From: Ancylobacter aquaticus | Lineage (GTDB): Bacteria; Pseudomonadota; Alphaproteobacteria; Rhizobiales; Xanthobacteraceae | Direction: 5' to 3' | Length of the DNA: 64,000 nt | Assembly: GCF_004339465.1 (NCBI RefSeq) | Contig: NZ_SMFY01000001.1 | Span: 1,302,001 to 1,366,000 of the forward strand | Part shown: in pieces, positions 1-8,840 of the stretch | How the letters are laid out: every line of letters starts with the position of its first letter | Numbering within the stretch: the stretch's first letter is position 1 | Notes under the pieces: model-generated | What the model saw: only the letters and a program-made list of their open reading frames with translations | What the model was told of the DNA's origin: nothing | Databases searched by the model: none | Position numbers and translations under genes: made by a program

Positions 1-121
1 CGCCCCCATCGCCAGCGCCTCGCGCCTCGAACAGGTCGGCGATCTCGTCGCCAGCGTGGACCTTGCGCTCACCGGCGCCGACATGGCGCGGCTCGACACC
101 GCCAGCGCCGGGAAGGACTAA
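1..121 (+). CDS. Aldo/keto reductase, C-terminal fragment (5' end outside window)
   Basis: The reading frame is open from base 2 to the TAA at 119-121 and gives 39 residues. It reads APIASASRLEQVGDLVASVD and then a segment ending LDTASAGKD. The order 'P-I-x-S-A-S, then a helix, then a hydrophobic LxLTxxxxxxLDxAS' is typical of the last 40 residues of aldo/keto reductases, where the S-A-S segment contacts the NADPH phosphate and the final helix closes the TIM barrel. Only this tail is present, so the substrate cannot be named. The adenine deaminase gene starts 3 bases after the stop, so the two are probably co-transcribed. The family call is fairly safe but rests on a short match. Confidence 0.6.
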   Translation, partial: APIASASRLEQVGDLVASVDLALTGADMARLDTASAGKD

Positions 122-124
122 ACC

Positions 125-1861
125 ATGGCGACGCAGAGCCCGGCCGCTATCGCACGCTTTGTCGAGGCCGGCCGGGGCACCGCGCCGGCGGACCTCGTCA
201 TCAAAGGCGTCCAGTTGTTGGACGTCATATCAGGCGCCATCACGCGGACCGATATCGCCATGGTCGGGGACCGCATTGTCGGGACCTATGGCGAGTATGA
301 CGGCGCGCGGGAGATCGACGGCGCCGGGCTGTTCGCCGTGCCGGGCTTCATCGACACCCATCTTCATGTCGAATCCTCGCTGGTCACCCCACTGGAATTC
401 GACCGCTGCGTGCTGCCGCACGGCGTAACCACGGCAATCTGCGACCCGCACGAAATCGCGAACGTGCTGGGCATGGAGGGCATCGCCTATTTCCAGCGCT
501 GCGCCGAGCACACGATCATGGACCTGCGCGTCCAGCTTTCGTCCTGCGTGCCGGCGACCACTTTCGAGACCGCCGGCGCCGAACTGGCGGCGGCCGATCT
601 CGCCCTGCTACGCGGCCATGCCAGCGGCATTGGCCTCGCCGAATTCATGAACTTTCCCGGCGTGCTGTTCGCCGACGAGGGGTGCCTGGCCAAGCTCTCG
701 CTGTTCTCCGACGGGCATATTGACGGCCACGCGCCGCTGCTGCGCGGCCGCGACCTCAATGGCTACATCGCGGCCGGCATCCGCACCGAGCACGAGGCGA
801 CGGGGCTGGAGGAAGCGCGCGAGAAGCTGATGAAGGGCATGTCGGTCCTCATTCGCGAGGGCTCGGTGTCAAAAGACCTGCACGCGCTGATCCCGCTGAT
901 TTCCGCCGACACCTCGGCGTTTCTGGCCTTCTGCACCGATGACCGCAACCCGCTCGACATCGCTGAGGAAGGCCATCTCGACTACATGATACGCGAAGCC
1001 ATCCGCCACGGTGCACCGCTGCACCATGTCTACCGGGTGGCGAGCTGGTCGGCGGCCAATGCCTTCGGCCTGCGGGATCGCGGCCTCATCGCCCCCGGAA
1101 GGCGGGCGGACATCGTGCTGGTCGATGATCTGGAGGCCTGCTCGGTGCGCCAGGTTATCTCCGCCGGCCGGCTGGTGACGCCGGAACTGTTTGCTGCGCG
1201 CGGCAGCGTCGCGCCGGTCGGTCTCGACTCGGTGAAGGCCAACAAGATCACGGCGGAAGACTTCGCCATCCCCGCGACGGAGAGCGCCACGCGCGTCATC
1301 GGCGTCGTGCCGGGGCGCATCATCACCGAGGATGTACGGCTCGATTTGCCCGTGGTCGACGGCGCGAAGCAGGTCGACCTCGAACAGGACGCGGTAAAGG
1401 TCTGCGTCGTCGAGCGGCATGGCCGCAACGGCAATATCGGCCGCGGCTTCGTCCACGGTTTCGGCATGAAGCGCGGCGCCATCGCCTCCTCGGTCGGGCA
1501 TGACAGCCACAACATCACCGTGGTCGGTGTCGATGAGGCCGACATGGCGCTGGCGGTGAACCGGCTTATTGACCTGCGCGGCGGCTTCGCGGTGGCGCAG
1601 GGCGGCGTTGTCACCGCCGAGCTTGCCCTGCCGGTGGCGGGGCTGATGGCGGATACACCGTTCGAGGACGTGCATGACGCGCTGATCCCGCTGCGCGCCG
1701 CCGCCAAGGCGCTGGGCGTGGTGCTGGCCGAGCCGTTCCTGCAGGTCGCATTCCTGCCGCTGCCGGTGATCCCGCATCTCAAGATCACCGATTTCGGCAT
1801 GTTCGATGTCAACGCCTTCGCCCTGCTGGAAGAGCCGCCGCCCCCCGCCGGCAATGGCTGA
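125..1861 (+). CDS. ade: Adenine deaminase
   Basis: This enzyme hydrolyses adenine to hypoxanthine and ammonia in the cytosol, for purine salvage or use of adenine as a nitrogen source. The 578-residue protein has the usual family length. An N-terminal beta-sandwich leads into the amidohydrolase barrel with the [12 protein letters not shown] metal motif (His79, His81) and the adenine-deaminase block [11 protein letters not shown] near residues 107-117. The C-terminal deaminase domain contains a [19 protein letters not shown] segment and SVGHDSHN. The ATG at 125 directly follows the upstream stop. It is distinct from adenosine deaminase and from the ADAL-type bacterial adenine deaminases. Function confidence is high. 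Confidence 0.93.
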   Translation: MATQSPAAIARFVEAGRGTAPADLVIKGVQLLDVISGAITRTDIAMVGDRIVGTYGEYDGAREIDGAGLFAVPGFIDTHLHVESSLVTPLEFDRCVLPHGVTTAICDPHEIANVLGMEGIAYFQRCAEHTIMDLRVQLSSCVPATTFETAGAELAAADLALLRGHASGIGLAEFMNFPGVLFADEGCLAKLSLFSDGHIDGHAPLLRGRDLNGYIAAGIRTEHEATGLEEAREKLMKGMSVLIREGSVSKDLHALIPLISADTSAFLAFCTDDRNPLDIAEEGHLDYMIREAIRHGAPLHHVYRVASWSAANAFGLRDRGLIAPGRRADIVLVDDLEACSVRQVISAGRLVTPELFAARGSVAPVGLDSVKANKITAEDFAIPATESATRVIGVVPGRIITEDVRLDLPVVDGAKQVDLEQDAVKVCVVERHGRNGNIGRGFVHGFGMKRGAIASSVGHDSHNITVVGVDEADMALAVNRLIDLRGGFAVAQGGVVTAELALPVAGLMADTPFEDVHDALIPLRAAAKALGVVLAEPFLQVAFLPLPVIPHLKITDFGMFDVNAFALLEEPPPPAGNG

Positions 1862-1883
1862 GGCGGCCGCCTCGCATTCCGTT

Positions 1884-1973
1884 ATCCCGGAAGGTCCGCA
1901 GGACCGATCCGGGATCACGTGAAGCTGACGAGCGGGGAACGATCCCGGCTCTGCGCTGCGCTTCGGCCGGGAT
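1884..1973. repeat. Intergenic palindromic repeat pair
   Basis: Two stem-loops follow adenine deaminase. In the first, ATCCCGGA at 1884-1891 pairs with TCCGGGAT at 1908-1915, with an inner GGTCC/GGACC stem. In the second, ATCCCGGC at 1942-1949 pairs with GCCGGGAT at 1966-1973. No T-run follows either one, so they look more like dispersed palindromic elements than classical terminators, although they may stop 3' exonucleases. Three similar elements lie in gaps near 5.1, 6.6 and 8.7 kb. The rest of the 226-base gap (1862-2087) shows nothing else I can support. Confidence 0.55.
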
Positions 1974-2087
1974 GACGATGGCGGAAAGGCGTTCGCCGCT
2001 TGTCCCCCGCACGGTACCGCCCGCAGCCCCTCCCGCCAGGCGGCTCGATCTGCTAGACCTGCGCACCCCGTTCGAGATCCCCCGCCG

Positions 2088-2810
2088 ATGGCCCGCCTGC
2101 GCTCAACCGTCTTCCTCGTGCTGCTCGTCCTGTGGACGCTGCTGCTCGCCGTGAGCATCCCCTATTTTGCGTTGCGCGACCGGCCGCCGCTGACCCGACG
2201 CTTCTCGCGCTTCTGGGCCGGCGGGGTGATGGCGATATTGCGCCTCGTCGGGCTCGCCTACCGCACGGTCGGCGAAGCGAACCGGCCGCCCGAGCCGGCG
2301 CTCTATGTCGGCAACCACCAGTCCGCCTTCGAGACCATCGCCGCCGCCGTGCTGATCCCCGATGTCGCCATCGTGCTGAAGGAAGAGCTGTACCGCATCC
2401 CGGTGTTCGGCTGGTTCCTGCGGCGCTCGCCGATGATCGCCATCGACCGCGCCGGCGGCGCCTCCTCGGTGAAGAAGATGTTCCGCGAGGGGCGAGAGGC
2501 GAGCGAGGCCGGCCGCAACCTGCTCATCTTCCCCGAGGGCACCCGCCGCGCGGTGGACGAGCGGGCCGAGTTCCATCGCGGCGTGTTGCTGCTCTACAAG
2601 GCGCTGAACCTGCCCGTGGTGCCGGTCGTGAACAATGCCGGGCTGTTCTGGCCGGCGCGCAGCTTCGCCATCCGGCCCGGCACCATCACCGTCTCCTACC
2701 TGCCGCCCATTCCGCCCGGCCTGCCGGATCGCGAGTTCATGGCCAGGCTCACCGAGGCGATCTATGCGGAGCGCGACCGGCTGGTGGCGCAGGAAGGGAC
2801 GACGACATGA
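2088..2810 (+). CDS. plsC: 1-acyl-sn-glycerol-3-phosphate acyltransferase (PlsC family)
   Basis: The enzyme transfers an acyl chain to lysophosphatidic acid to make phosphatidic acid at the inner membrane. The 240-residue protein begins with a membrane helix (about residues 7-29). It carries the acyltransferase motif I as NHQSAFE (His77 with Glu in place of the usual Asp, a variant common in alphaproteobacteria) and motif III as FPEGTRR (148-154), with a PVVPVV-type motif IV near residue 180. Its stop overlaps the start of the next gene (ATGA at 2807-2810), so both are translated together. Several PlsC paralogues usually exist per genome, so this may be an accessory copy acting on another lysolipid. 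Confidence 0.85.
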   Translation: MARLRSTVFLVLLVLWTLLLAVSIPYFALRDRPPLTRRFSRFWAGGVMAILRLVGLAYRTVGEANRPPEPALYVGNHQSAFETIAAAVLIPDVAIVLKEELYRIPVFGWFLRRSPMIAIDRAGGASSVKKMFREGREASEAGRNLLIFPEGTRRAVDERAEFHRGVLLLYKALNLPVVPVVNNAGLFWPARSFAIRPGTITVSYLPPIPPGLPDREFMARLTEAIYAERDRLVAQEGTTT

Positions 2811-4048
2811 GCGAGGCGGGCATCGTTATCGTCGGCGCCGGGCAGGGCGGCTTTCAGGCCGCCGCCTCGCTGCGCGACTCCGGCTATGAGGGGCGGCTGG
2901 TGCTGGTCGGCGACGAGCCGGGCCTGCCCTATCAGCGCCCCCCGCTCTCCAAGGCCTACATGAAGGGCGAGGCCGGCATCGAGCAGATCGAGCTGCGCGC
3001 GGCCGCCTTCTATGCCGACCACCGCATCGAACTTATCAACGCCCGCGCCACCGCCATCGACCGTCCCGGCAAGCGCCTGCTGCTGGAGGGCGGCGAGAGC
3101 CTGCCCTACGCCCATCTCATCCTCGCCACCGGCGCCCGCAACCGGCCGCTGCCGGTGCCGGGCCACGACCTCGCCGGCGTGTTCTACCTGCGCACCCTCG
3201 CCGATGCCGACGCGCTCAAGGGCAAGCTCGACGTCGCCCGCCGCGTGGTGGTGATCGGCGCCGGCTTCATCGGGCTGGAATTCGCCGCCGTCGCCCGTGC
3301 GCTGGGCCATGAGGTTGTGGTGCTGGAAGGGGCGAGCCGCGTGCTGGCCCGCGCAGTCTCGCCGGACATGTCCGCCTTCTTCGCGGACGCTCATGCGGCC
3401 ATGGGCACGAAACTCGTGCTCGGCGCCGGCGTCATCGGGCTTCGGGGTGAGGCGGGTCATGTCACCGGCGTCGAAACCGGCGACGGCACGGTCCACCCCG
3501 CCGATTTCGTGCTGGTCGGCATCGGCGTGGTGCCGAATGTGGAACTCGCCGCCGGGGCGGGGCTAGAGGTGGCGAACGGCATCGTCGTCGACGCGCATCT
3601 GGCCACCAGCGACCCGGCGATCTCGGCGCTGGGCGACGCGGTGGCCTATCCCAGCCGCTTTGCCGGGGCACATGTGCGGCTCGAATCGGTGCAGAACGCC
3701 GCCGACCAGGCCCGCAGCCTCGCCCATCGGCTCACCGGCAAGGTGGCGCCGACGGGAGAACCCTTGCCCTTCGAGGCCGTGCCGTGGTTCTGGAGCGACC
3801 AGGCCGATCTCAAGCTGCAGATGGTCGGCCTTGCCGCACCGACCGATATCGCGGTGCTGCGCGGCGATCCCGCCTCGCGGCGCTTTTCGGTGTTCCGCTT
3901 CCGCGACGGCGTGCTCACCGCCATCGAGAGCGTGAACCGCGGCGCCGACCACATGCTCGGCCGCCGCCTCCTCGCCGGAACCCCGACGCTCACCCCCGAA
4001 CAGGCGGGCAATGAGGGGTTCGAGCTGAAGAGCCTGCTGGCAAAATAG
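2807..4048 (+). CDS. FAD-dependent NAD(P)H:ferredoxin reductase (rhodocoxin/putidaredoxin reductase type)
   Basis: This 413-residue flavoprotein passes electrons from NAD(P)H to a small iron-sulfur protein. The N-terminus has the FAD dinucleotide fold (VIVGAGQGG, residues 7-15). It is followed by the LPYQRPPLSK segment typical of the ThcD/PdR/BphA4 branch, an LATGARNRPL strand, a second Rossmann motif VVIGAGFIGLEFAA near residue 150 for NAD(P)H, and the ALGDA FAD motif near residue 270. The C-terminal reductase domain is present. The start is the ATG overlapping the plsC stop. No partner ferredoxin, P450 or dioxygenase gene is adjacent, so the electron acceptor is unknown. Confidence 0.85.
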   Translation: MSEAGIVIVGAGQGGFQAAASLRDSGYEGRLVLVGDEPGLPYQRPPLSKAYMKGEAGIEQIELRAAAFYADHRIELINARATAIDRPGKRLLLEGGESLPYAHLILATGARNRPLPVPGHDLAGVFYLRTLADADALKGKLDVARRVVVIGAGFIGLEFAAVARALGHEVVVLEGASRVLARAVSPDMSAFFADAHAAMGTKLVLGAGVIGLRGEAGHVTGVETGDGTVHPADFVLVGIGVVPNVELAAGAGLEVANGIVVDAHLATSDPAISALGDAVAYPSRFAGAHVRLESVQNAADQARSLAHRLTGKVAPTGEPLPFEAVPWFWSDQADLKLQMVGLAAPTDIAVLRGDPASRRFSVFRFRDGVLTAIESVNRGADHMLGRRLLAGTPTLTPEQAGNEGFELKSLLAK

Positions 4049-4151
4049 ACTCCGGTGGCGTGGCTGGCGTGCTTGGCCACGGAATCGCCAGCTAGGCGGG
4101 GCGAAAGCGGGCGACTACACTCGCCGGGGGCCTTTCCCCCCGGAACTTCCG

Positions 4152-5063
4152 ATGGCCTTTTCGCTGCGCCAGCTTCAGTATCTCGTCGCGGTGGCGGAAA
4201 ACGGTTCCGTCTCCTCGGCCGCGCACACGCTGTCGATCTCGCAGTCGACCGTGACCGAAGCCTTGCGCGAACTGGAGCTGGACCTCGGCTTCAAGCTGCT
4301 GGAGCGCCATGCGCGCGGCGTCGACCTCACCCTCAAGGGCCACCATTTCCTGCGCCACGCGCGAAAAATCCTCGGCGACGTCGCCGATGCGCGGCGCGCG
4401 CTGGCGGGGCCGGAGACGGCGGCGCTGACGGGGCGGCTGGCGGTCGGGGTGACGCCTCTGGTCGCCGGCTACATCTACTCCGACCTCATCGCCCGCTTCC
4501 GCCGTGCCTTTCCCGGCGTCGCGGTGGAGGCGGTGGAGGATGCCGGCGACTATCTCGAACACCTGCTGGTCGGCGGCGAACTGGATGTTGCCGTCATGGT
4601 GCTGCCACCCGGCCGGCAGTCGGCCGCGCTGCAGACGCAGGCGGTGGAGGTCTCGCCCTATCGGGTGTGGATGCCGCTCGGCCATCCGGCGCTGGTGGAG
4701 GAGCGGGTGAGCCTGCGCGATCTCGCAGAGGAGCCTCATGTGCTTCTTACCATTGACGAAATCGCCGAGGCGTCGGAAATCGTCTGGCGCCGGCTCGGCA
4801 TCCGCCCGCCGGTGGCGTTCCGCACCCGCTCGGTGGAAGCGGTGCGCTCGCTGGTGGCGACGGGGGCGGGCGTGGCGGTGCTGCCGGACCTCACCTACCG
4901 GCCCTGGTCGCTGGAAGGCGACAAGATCGAGGCCCGCACGCTGATCGACAATGTGCCGGCGGTGGAGGTGGCGACCGCCTGGCGGCGTGGCTCGCCGCTG
5001 TCGCCCGCCGCCGCCGGCTTCGTGTCCATCGCCGTCACCCGGCATGGCGGGCGGGGAAGGTAG
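4152..5063 (+). CDS. LysR-family transcriptional regulator
   Basis: The 303-residue protein has the LysR layout: an N-terminal winged helix-turn-helix (about residues 4-62, with LRQLQYLVAVAENGSVSSAA and the recognition helix around SISQSTVTEALRELE), a linker helix, then a periplasmic-binding-like effector domain. The family ligand and target cannot be read from sequence. LysR proteins often control a neighbour. Here both the flavoprotein gene and the polyamine transporter operon lie on the same strand, so there is no classic divergent target. The gap to the next gene (5064-5342) contains a palindromic repeat and could hold the promoter of the transporter. Confidence 0.9.
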   Translation: MAFSLRQLQYLVAVAENGSVSSAAHTLSISQSTVTEALRELELDLGFKLLERHARGVDLTLKGHHFLRHARKILGDVADARRALAGPETAALTGRLAVGVTPLVAGYIYSDLIARFRRAFPGVAVEAVEDAGDYLEHLLVGGELDVAVMVLPPGRQSAALQTQAVEVSPYRVWMPLGHPALVEERVSLRDLAEEPHVLLTIDEIAEASEIVWRRLGIRPPVAFRTRSVEAVRSLVATGAGVAVLPDLTYRPWSLEGDKIEARTLIDNVPAVEVATAWRRGSPLSPAAAGFVSIAVTRHGGRGR

Positions 5064-5107
5064 GATTTCGGGCGCCCTGTTTGCCATCCCCCACTACCCG
5101 CCCTCAT

Positions 5108-5184
5108 CCCCGGGCGTGACCCGGGGACCCAGGCTTGCCGTTCACGCCCGGCCAAAATCTGTGTGGCCGGGTCAGGCCCGGCCA
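5108..5184. repeat. Intergenic palindromic repeat
   Basis: CCCCGGG at 5108-5114 pairs with CCCGGGG at 5120-5126 around the 5-base loop CGTGA. TGGCCGGG at 5164-5171 pairs with CCCGGCCA at 5177-5184 around the 5-base loop TCAGG. The two hairpins share the CCGGG core and loop size. The arrangement resembles dispersed palindromic repeats of Rhizobiales intergenic DNA. It lies between the LysR gene and the solute-binding protein gene, about 160 bases before the latter's start. Confidence 0.55.
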
Positions 5185-5342
5185 TGAGGGCACGAACGGA
5201 GTTAGCCGCCGACATTCGCCTAATCCGTACTCATCGACTTTTCCGATATCTGCCTTCTGTTCTTTGGTGTGGTGCCCGGCGCGGCGCGGCGGCACACTCG
5301 CTTCAAGGGGCGGCCAGCGCCCGCAGAACAGAGGGACAGACC

Positions 5343-6527
5343 ATGCCGCACATCTCCCGGCCGACCATCGCCCGTTATCTGCATCTGCCGGCGCTCGCCG
5401 CCAGTGTCTCTCTCGCGCTAAGCCCTGTTTTTGCTGCGGAAATGACGTCGGTCGGCAAGGGCGAAGGGAAGGTCGATATCGTCGCCTGGGCCGGCTATAT
5501 CGAGCGGGGCGACACTGACAAGGCGTATGACTGGGTCACGGCTTTCGAGACCAAGACCGGCTGCAAGGTCAATGTGAAGACCGCTGGCACCTCGGACGAG
5601 ATGGTCGCGCTGATGAATGAGGGCGGCTTTGACCTCGTCACCGCCTCGGGCGACGCCTCGCTCCGCCTCATCGCCGGCAAGAAGGTCGCCCCCGTCAACA
5701 CCAAGCTGATCCCGAGCTGGGGCACGGTGGACCCCCGCCTGCAGGACGCGCCGTGGCACACGGTGAACGGCGTGCACTACGGCACGCCCTACCAGTGGGG
5801 CTCCAACGTGTTGATGTACAACACGGAAGCGTTCAAGGGCGCGGCGCCCAAGAGCTGGAACGTGGTGTTCGAGGAGCAGACCCTGCCGGACGGCAAGTCC
5901 AACAAGGGCCGCATCCAGGCCTTTGACGGGCCGATCTACATCGCCGACGCCGCGCTCTATCTGATGACCCATAAACCTGAGCTCGGCATCAAGGACCCCT
6001 ATGAACTGACCGAGGCGCAGTACAAGGCGGCGCTCGATCTGCTTCGCCAGCAGCGCAAGATCGTGCAGCGCTACTGGCACGACGCGATGATCCAGATCGA
6101 CGACTTCACCAATGAGGGCGTCGTTGCCTCGTCTTCCTGGCCGTTCCAGGTCAACCTTCTGAAAAGCCAGAAGAAGCCGATCGCCTCCACCATTCCGAGC
6201 GAAGGGGCGACCGGCTGGGCCGACACCACCATGATGCACGCCGACGCCGCCCACCCCAACTGCGCCTATATGTGGATGGAGCATTCGCTCTCGCCCAAGG
6301 TGCAGGGCGATCTCGCCGCCTGGTTCGGCTCGGTGCCCGCCGTCCCCGCTGCCTGCAAGGGCAATGAGTTGCTGGGTGCGGAAGGCTGCACGACCAACGG
6401 CATGGAAGAGTTCGAGCGCATCCATTTCTGGCGCACGCCGGTCGCCAAATGCGCCACCCAGGCGGAAGGCTGCATTCCCTATTACCGCTGGGTGTCGGAC
6501 TACATCGCCGTCCTCGGCGGGCGGTAG
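5343..6527 (+). CDS. Polyamine-type ABC transporter periplasmic binding protein (PotD/PotF-like)
   Basis: This is the first gene of an importer and captures the substrate in the periplasm. I place the start at the ATG at 5343, because it gives a clean signal peptide (residues 1 to about 30, ending FAA) while the frame upstream covers repeat DNA. The mature protein matches the spermidine/putrescine-binding family: VDIVAWAGYIE near its N-terminus, GTSDEMVALM, a PYQWGSNVLMYN-type hinge and an acidic pocket. The 394-residue length is a little above PotD. The gene order binding protein, ATPase, permease, permease, gamma-aminobutyraldehyde dehydrogenase supports putrescine or a related amine as ligand, by inference. 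Confidence 0.85.
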   Translation: MPHISRPTIARYLHLPALAASVSLALSPVFAAEMTSVGKGEGKVDIVAWAGYIERGDTDKAYDWVTAFETKTGCKVNVKTAGTSDEMVALMNEGGFDLVTASGDASLRLIAGKKVAPVNTKLIPSWGTVDPRLQDAPWHTVNGVHYGTPYQWGSNVLMYNTEAFKGAAPKSWNVVFEEQTLPDGKSNKGRIQAFDGPIYIADAALYLMTHKPELGIKDPYELTEAQYKAALDLLRQQRKIVQRYWHDAMIQIDDFTNEGVVASSSWPFQVNLLKSQKKPIASTIPSEGATGWADTTMMHADAAHPNCAYMWMEHSLSPKVQGDLAAWFGSVPAVPAACKGNELLGAEGCTTNGMEEFERIHFWRTPVAKCATQAEGCIPYYRWVSDYIAVLGGR

Positions 6528-6542
6528 GGTTCGATACAACCG

Positions 6543-6651
6543 ACGTCATCCTGAGGTGCCCGGGCGTACGCCCGGGCTTTGAGGGGTGTCCATTGAGATC
6601 GGTAGCTCGGCATCCTTTGAGGCTCGCTTCGTTCGCACCTCAGGATGACGT
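6543..6651. repeat. Long perfect inverted repeat between binding-protein and ATPase genes
   Basis: ACGTCATCCTGAGGTGC at 6543-6559 is perfectly repeated in inverted orientation at 6635-6651. Inside it lies a 20-base perfect palindrome at 6558-6577 (GCCCGGGC, GTAC, GCCCGGGC). The outer arms and the segment 'catcctttgaggctcgc' resemble a dispersed repeat common in Bradyrhizobium-like genomes. Because it lies inside the transporter operon, its RNA hairpin may protect the binding-protein message and lower downstream expression. That role is inference. Confidence 0.65.
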
Positions 6652-6675
6652 GGCGCGCGCACACGGGTCTTCCTT

Positions 6676-7716
6676 ATGCACGTTCACGCCGCCCCCATCG
6701 CCACGCCTGCCGTCCGATTTGCCGGTGTCGTCAGGCATTTCGGCACGGTGCGGGCGGTGGACGGCGTTGATCTCTCCATCGCACCGGGCGAGTTCTTCGC
6801 CATGCTCGGCCCGTCCGGCTCGGGCAAGACGACCTGCCTGCGCCTCATCGCCGGCTTCGAGCAGCCCGATGCCGGCCATATCGAGATTTTCGGCGAGACG
6901 GTGGAAGGCCTGCCGCCCTATCGCCGGGCGGTGAACACCGTGTTCCAGGATTACGCGCTGTTCCCGCACCTTTCGGTCGGCGAGAATGTCGCCTATGGGC
7001 TGCGGGTGCGGGGTATCGGCAGAACCGATCGCGACCGGATGGCGCGCGATGCGCTGGCCATGGTGAAGCTCGCCGGCATGGAGGCGCGCCGCCCGGCGCA
7101 GCTTTCCGGCGGCCAGCGCCAGCGCGTGGCGCTTGCCCGGGCGCTGGTGGTGCGTCCCAAGGTGCTGCTGCTGGACGAGCCGCTCGGCGCGCTCGACCTC
7201 AAGCTGCGCGAGGAAATGCAGAGCGAGTTGAAGGGGCTGCAGCGGGCGCTCGGCCTCACCTTCGTGTTTGTCACCCATGACCAAAGCGAGGCGCTCTCCA
7301 TGGCCGACCGCGTCGCCGTGTTCAACGAGGGGCGGATCGTGCAGGTCGGGCCGCCGGAAGAGGTTTATGAGCGGCCGGCGACGCGCTTCGTCGCCCGCTT
7401 CGTCGGCTCGGCCAATGTGCTTGAGGCGTCGCAGGCACAGGCGCTGGGCGGCCCGGCCCGACCTTCCAGCCTGCGGCCGGAGAAGATCGCGCTGCTCGCC
7501 CCCGGCGCGCCGGCGCCGGAAGGGGCGAGCCTCATCGAGGCCCGCGTCACAGAGGTGTCCTATCAGGGCCCTGTGCGCCGCGTCAGCGTGCTGAGCGCCG
7601 ACGGGCTGGCCCTCACCGCCGCCATTCCCGCCGCTGCGGCGGGCGTGATGGCGGGGGCCAGCGTCCGGCTGGCCGTGCCGGCGGGTGCGGTACGGGCGAT
7701 GGAGGGCGAGGAATGA
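6676..7716 (+). CDS. Polyamine-type ABC transporter ATP-binding protein (PotA-like)
   Basis: This ATPase energises the importer. The 346-residue protein has Walker A GPSGSGKTT (near residue 40), the Q-loop in VFQDYALFPH, the signature LSGGQRQRVALARAL, Walker B VLLLDEPLGALD and the switch histidine in FVTHDQSEAL. A C-terminal TOBE-like regulatory domain (about residues 245-340) follows, as in PotA/FbpC-type ATPases. It overlaps the first permease gene by 4 bases (ATGA). A 148-base gap carrying a large inverted repeat separates it from the binding-protein gene. Substrate assignment comes from context. Confidence 0.9.
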   Translation: MHVHAAPIATPAVRFAGVVRHFGTVRAVDGVDLSIAPGEFFAMLGPSGSGKTTCLRLIAGFEQPDAGHIEIFGETVEGLPPYRRAVNTVFQDYALFPHLSVGENVAYGLRVRGIGRTDRDRMARDALAMVKLAGMEARRPAQLSGGQRQRVALARALVVRPKVLLLDEPLGALDLKLREEMQSELKGLQRALGLTFVFVTHDQSEALSMADRVAVFNEGRIVQVGPPEEVYERPATRFVARFVGSANVLEASQAQALGGPARPSSLRPEKIALLAPGAPAPEGASLIEARVTEVSYQGPVRRVSVLSADGLALTAAIPAAAAGVMAGASVRLAVPAGAVRAMEGEE

Positions 7717-8660
7717 GCCTTGCCACGCTCGATCTTCCCGCCCCGCGCGAGGGCCTGCTGCGCCGGCTCTCCGACATTCTGGTGCGCCGGGCGCGGCTGC
7801 TCACGCTGCTGCTGCTCGTGCCGCCACTGCTGTGGCTGGGGCTGGTTTATCTCGGCAGCCTGTTCGTCTTCCTCGGCCAGTCGATTTTCTCGATCGACGA
7901 GTTCTCCGGCACCATCGTGCGCGAGCCGACCACGGCGACGCTGCTCGAACTGTTCCGCCCGGCCAATTTCGACATCGTGCTGCGCACGGTCGGCATCGCA
8001 AGCGCCGTCACGCTGCTCTGCGCGGTCATCGCCTTTCCCATCGCCTACTACGCGGCGCGGTATGCCGGGCCGAAAGTGAAGGCGGCGTTCTATCTCGCGG
8101 TGATGATGCCGCTGTGGTCGAGCTATCTGGTCAAGGTCTATGGCTGGAAGCTTCTGCTCGCCAGGGAGGGCGCCATTGGCTGGCTCGCCGGCAAGCTGGG
8201 GCTTGGCGGCGCGCTGGAGGCGTGGCTGGCGCTGCCGCTGGTGGGCGGGCCGTCGCTGTCGGTCAGCTATACCGGCATGGTGCTGACCTTCACCTATCTC
8301 TGGCTGCCGTTCATGATCCTCCCCGTCCAGGCGGCGCTGGAGCGGGTGCCGCCGCATCTGATCGAGGCGGCCGGCGATCTCGGGGCCGCGCCGGGCCTTG
8401 TCTTCCGCACCGTTATCCTGCCGCTGGCAATGCCGGGCGTGGTGGCGGGGGGGATCTTCACCTTCTCGCTGACGCTGGGCGACTACATCGTGCCGCAGAT
8501 CATCGGCACCTCGGCGCTGGTGCTGGGGCAGGCGGTGTACACGCTGCAGGGCACGGCCGGGAACATCCCGCTCGCCGCCGCCTTCTCGCTGGTGCCGATC
8601 CTCGTCATGGCAGTGTTCCTGACGCTCGCCAAGCGCACGGGGGCATTCGATGCGCTGTGA
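7713..8660 (+). CDS. Polyamine-type ABC transporter permease (PotB/PotH-like)
   Basis: The 315-residue inner-membrane permease has about six transmembrane helices (starting with LLTLLLLVPPLLWLGLVYLG near residue 30). Its EAA coupling loop appears as LIEAAGDLGAAPGLVFRTVILPLAMPG near residue 220, which docks onto the ATPase. A long periplasmic loop after the first helix is normal for PotB. The start codon overlaps the ATPase stop. A 180-base gap containing an inverted repeat separates it from the second permease gene. Confidence 0.9.
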   Translation: MSLATLDLPAPREGLLRRLSDILVRRARLLTLLLLVPPLLWLGLVYLGSLFVFLGQSIFSIDEFSGTIVREPTTATLLELFRPANFDIVLRTVGIASAVTLLCAVIAFPIAYYAARYAGPKVKAAFYLAVMMPLWSSYLVKVYGWKLLLAREGAIGWLAGKLGLGGALEAWLALPLVGGPSLSVSYTGMVLTFTYLWLPFMILPVQAALERVPPHLIEAAGDLGAAPGLVFRTVILPLAMPGVVAGGIFTFSLTLGDYIVPQIIGTSALVLGQAVYTLQGTAGNIPLAAAFSLVPILVMAVFLTLAKRTGAFDAL

Positions 8661-8683
8661 GGGTTTCGGAGACAGGGTCTTTG

Positions 8684-8791
8684 CTGGGTCCCGGATCAGC
8701 GCCGCGCCACGCGCGGCTTGTCCGGGAAACGGAACGTCGCTCGTGTCCCGGGCAAGCGACACCGCAGATGGAGCACCGATCCGGGACCCAG
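8684..8791. repeat. Inverted repeat between the two permease genes
   Basis: CTGGGTCCCGGATC at 8684-8697 is perfectly repeated in inverted orientation at 8778-8791, enclosing about 80 bases. A long GC-rich hairpin inside a transporter operon is unusual. It shares the TCCCGG core with the repeats near 1.9 and 5.1 kb, so it is likely an inserted palindromic element. The reading frame of the second permease is open into this gap, but translation most likely begins after it, at 8841. Confidence 0.6.
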
Positions 8792-8840
8792 GAAAAACTC
8801 TCCCGGCCTCATTGCCTCGGTTCAGCGGGAGCGCCACCCC

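Noticed and set aside
869..2158. 429-codon minus-strand frame opposite adenine deaminase
   Set aside because: It is antisense to a well-conserved enzyme. It also crosses the intergenic repeats, which argues against a real gene.
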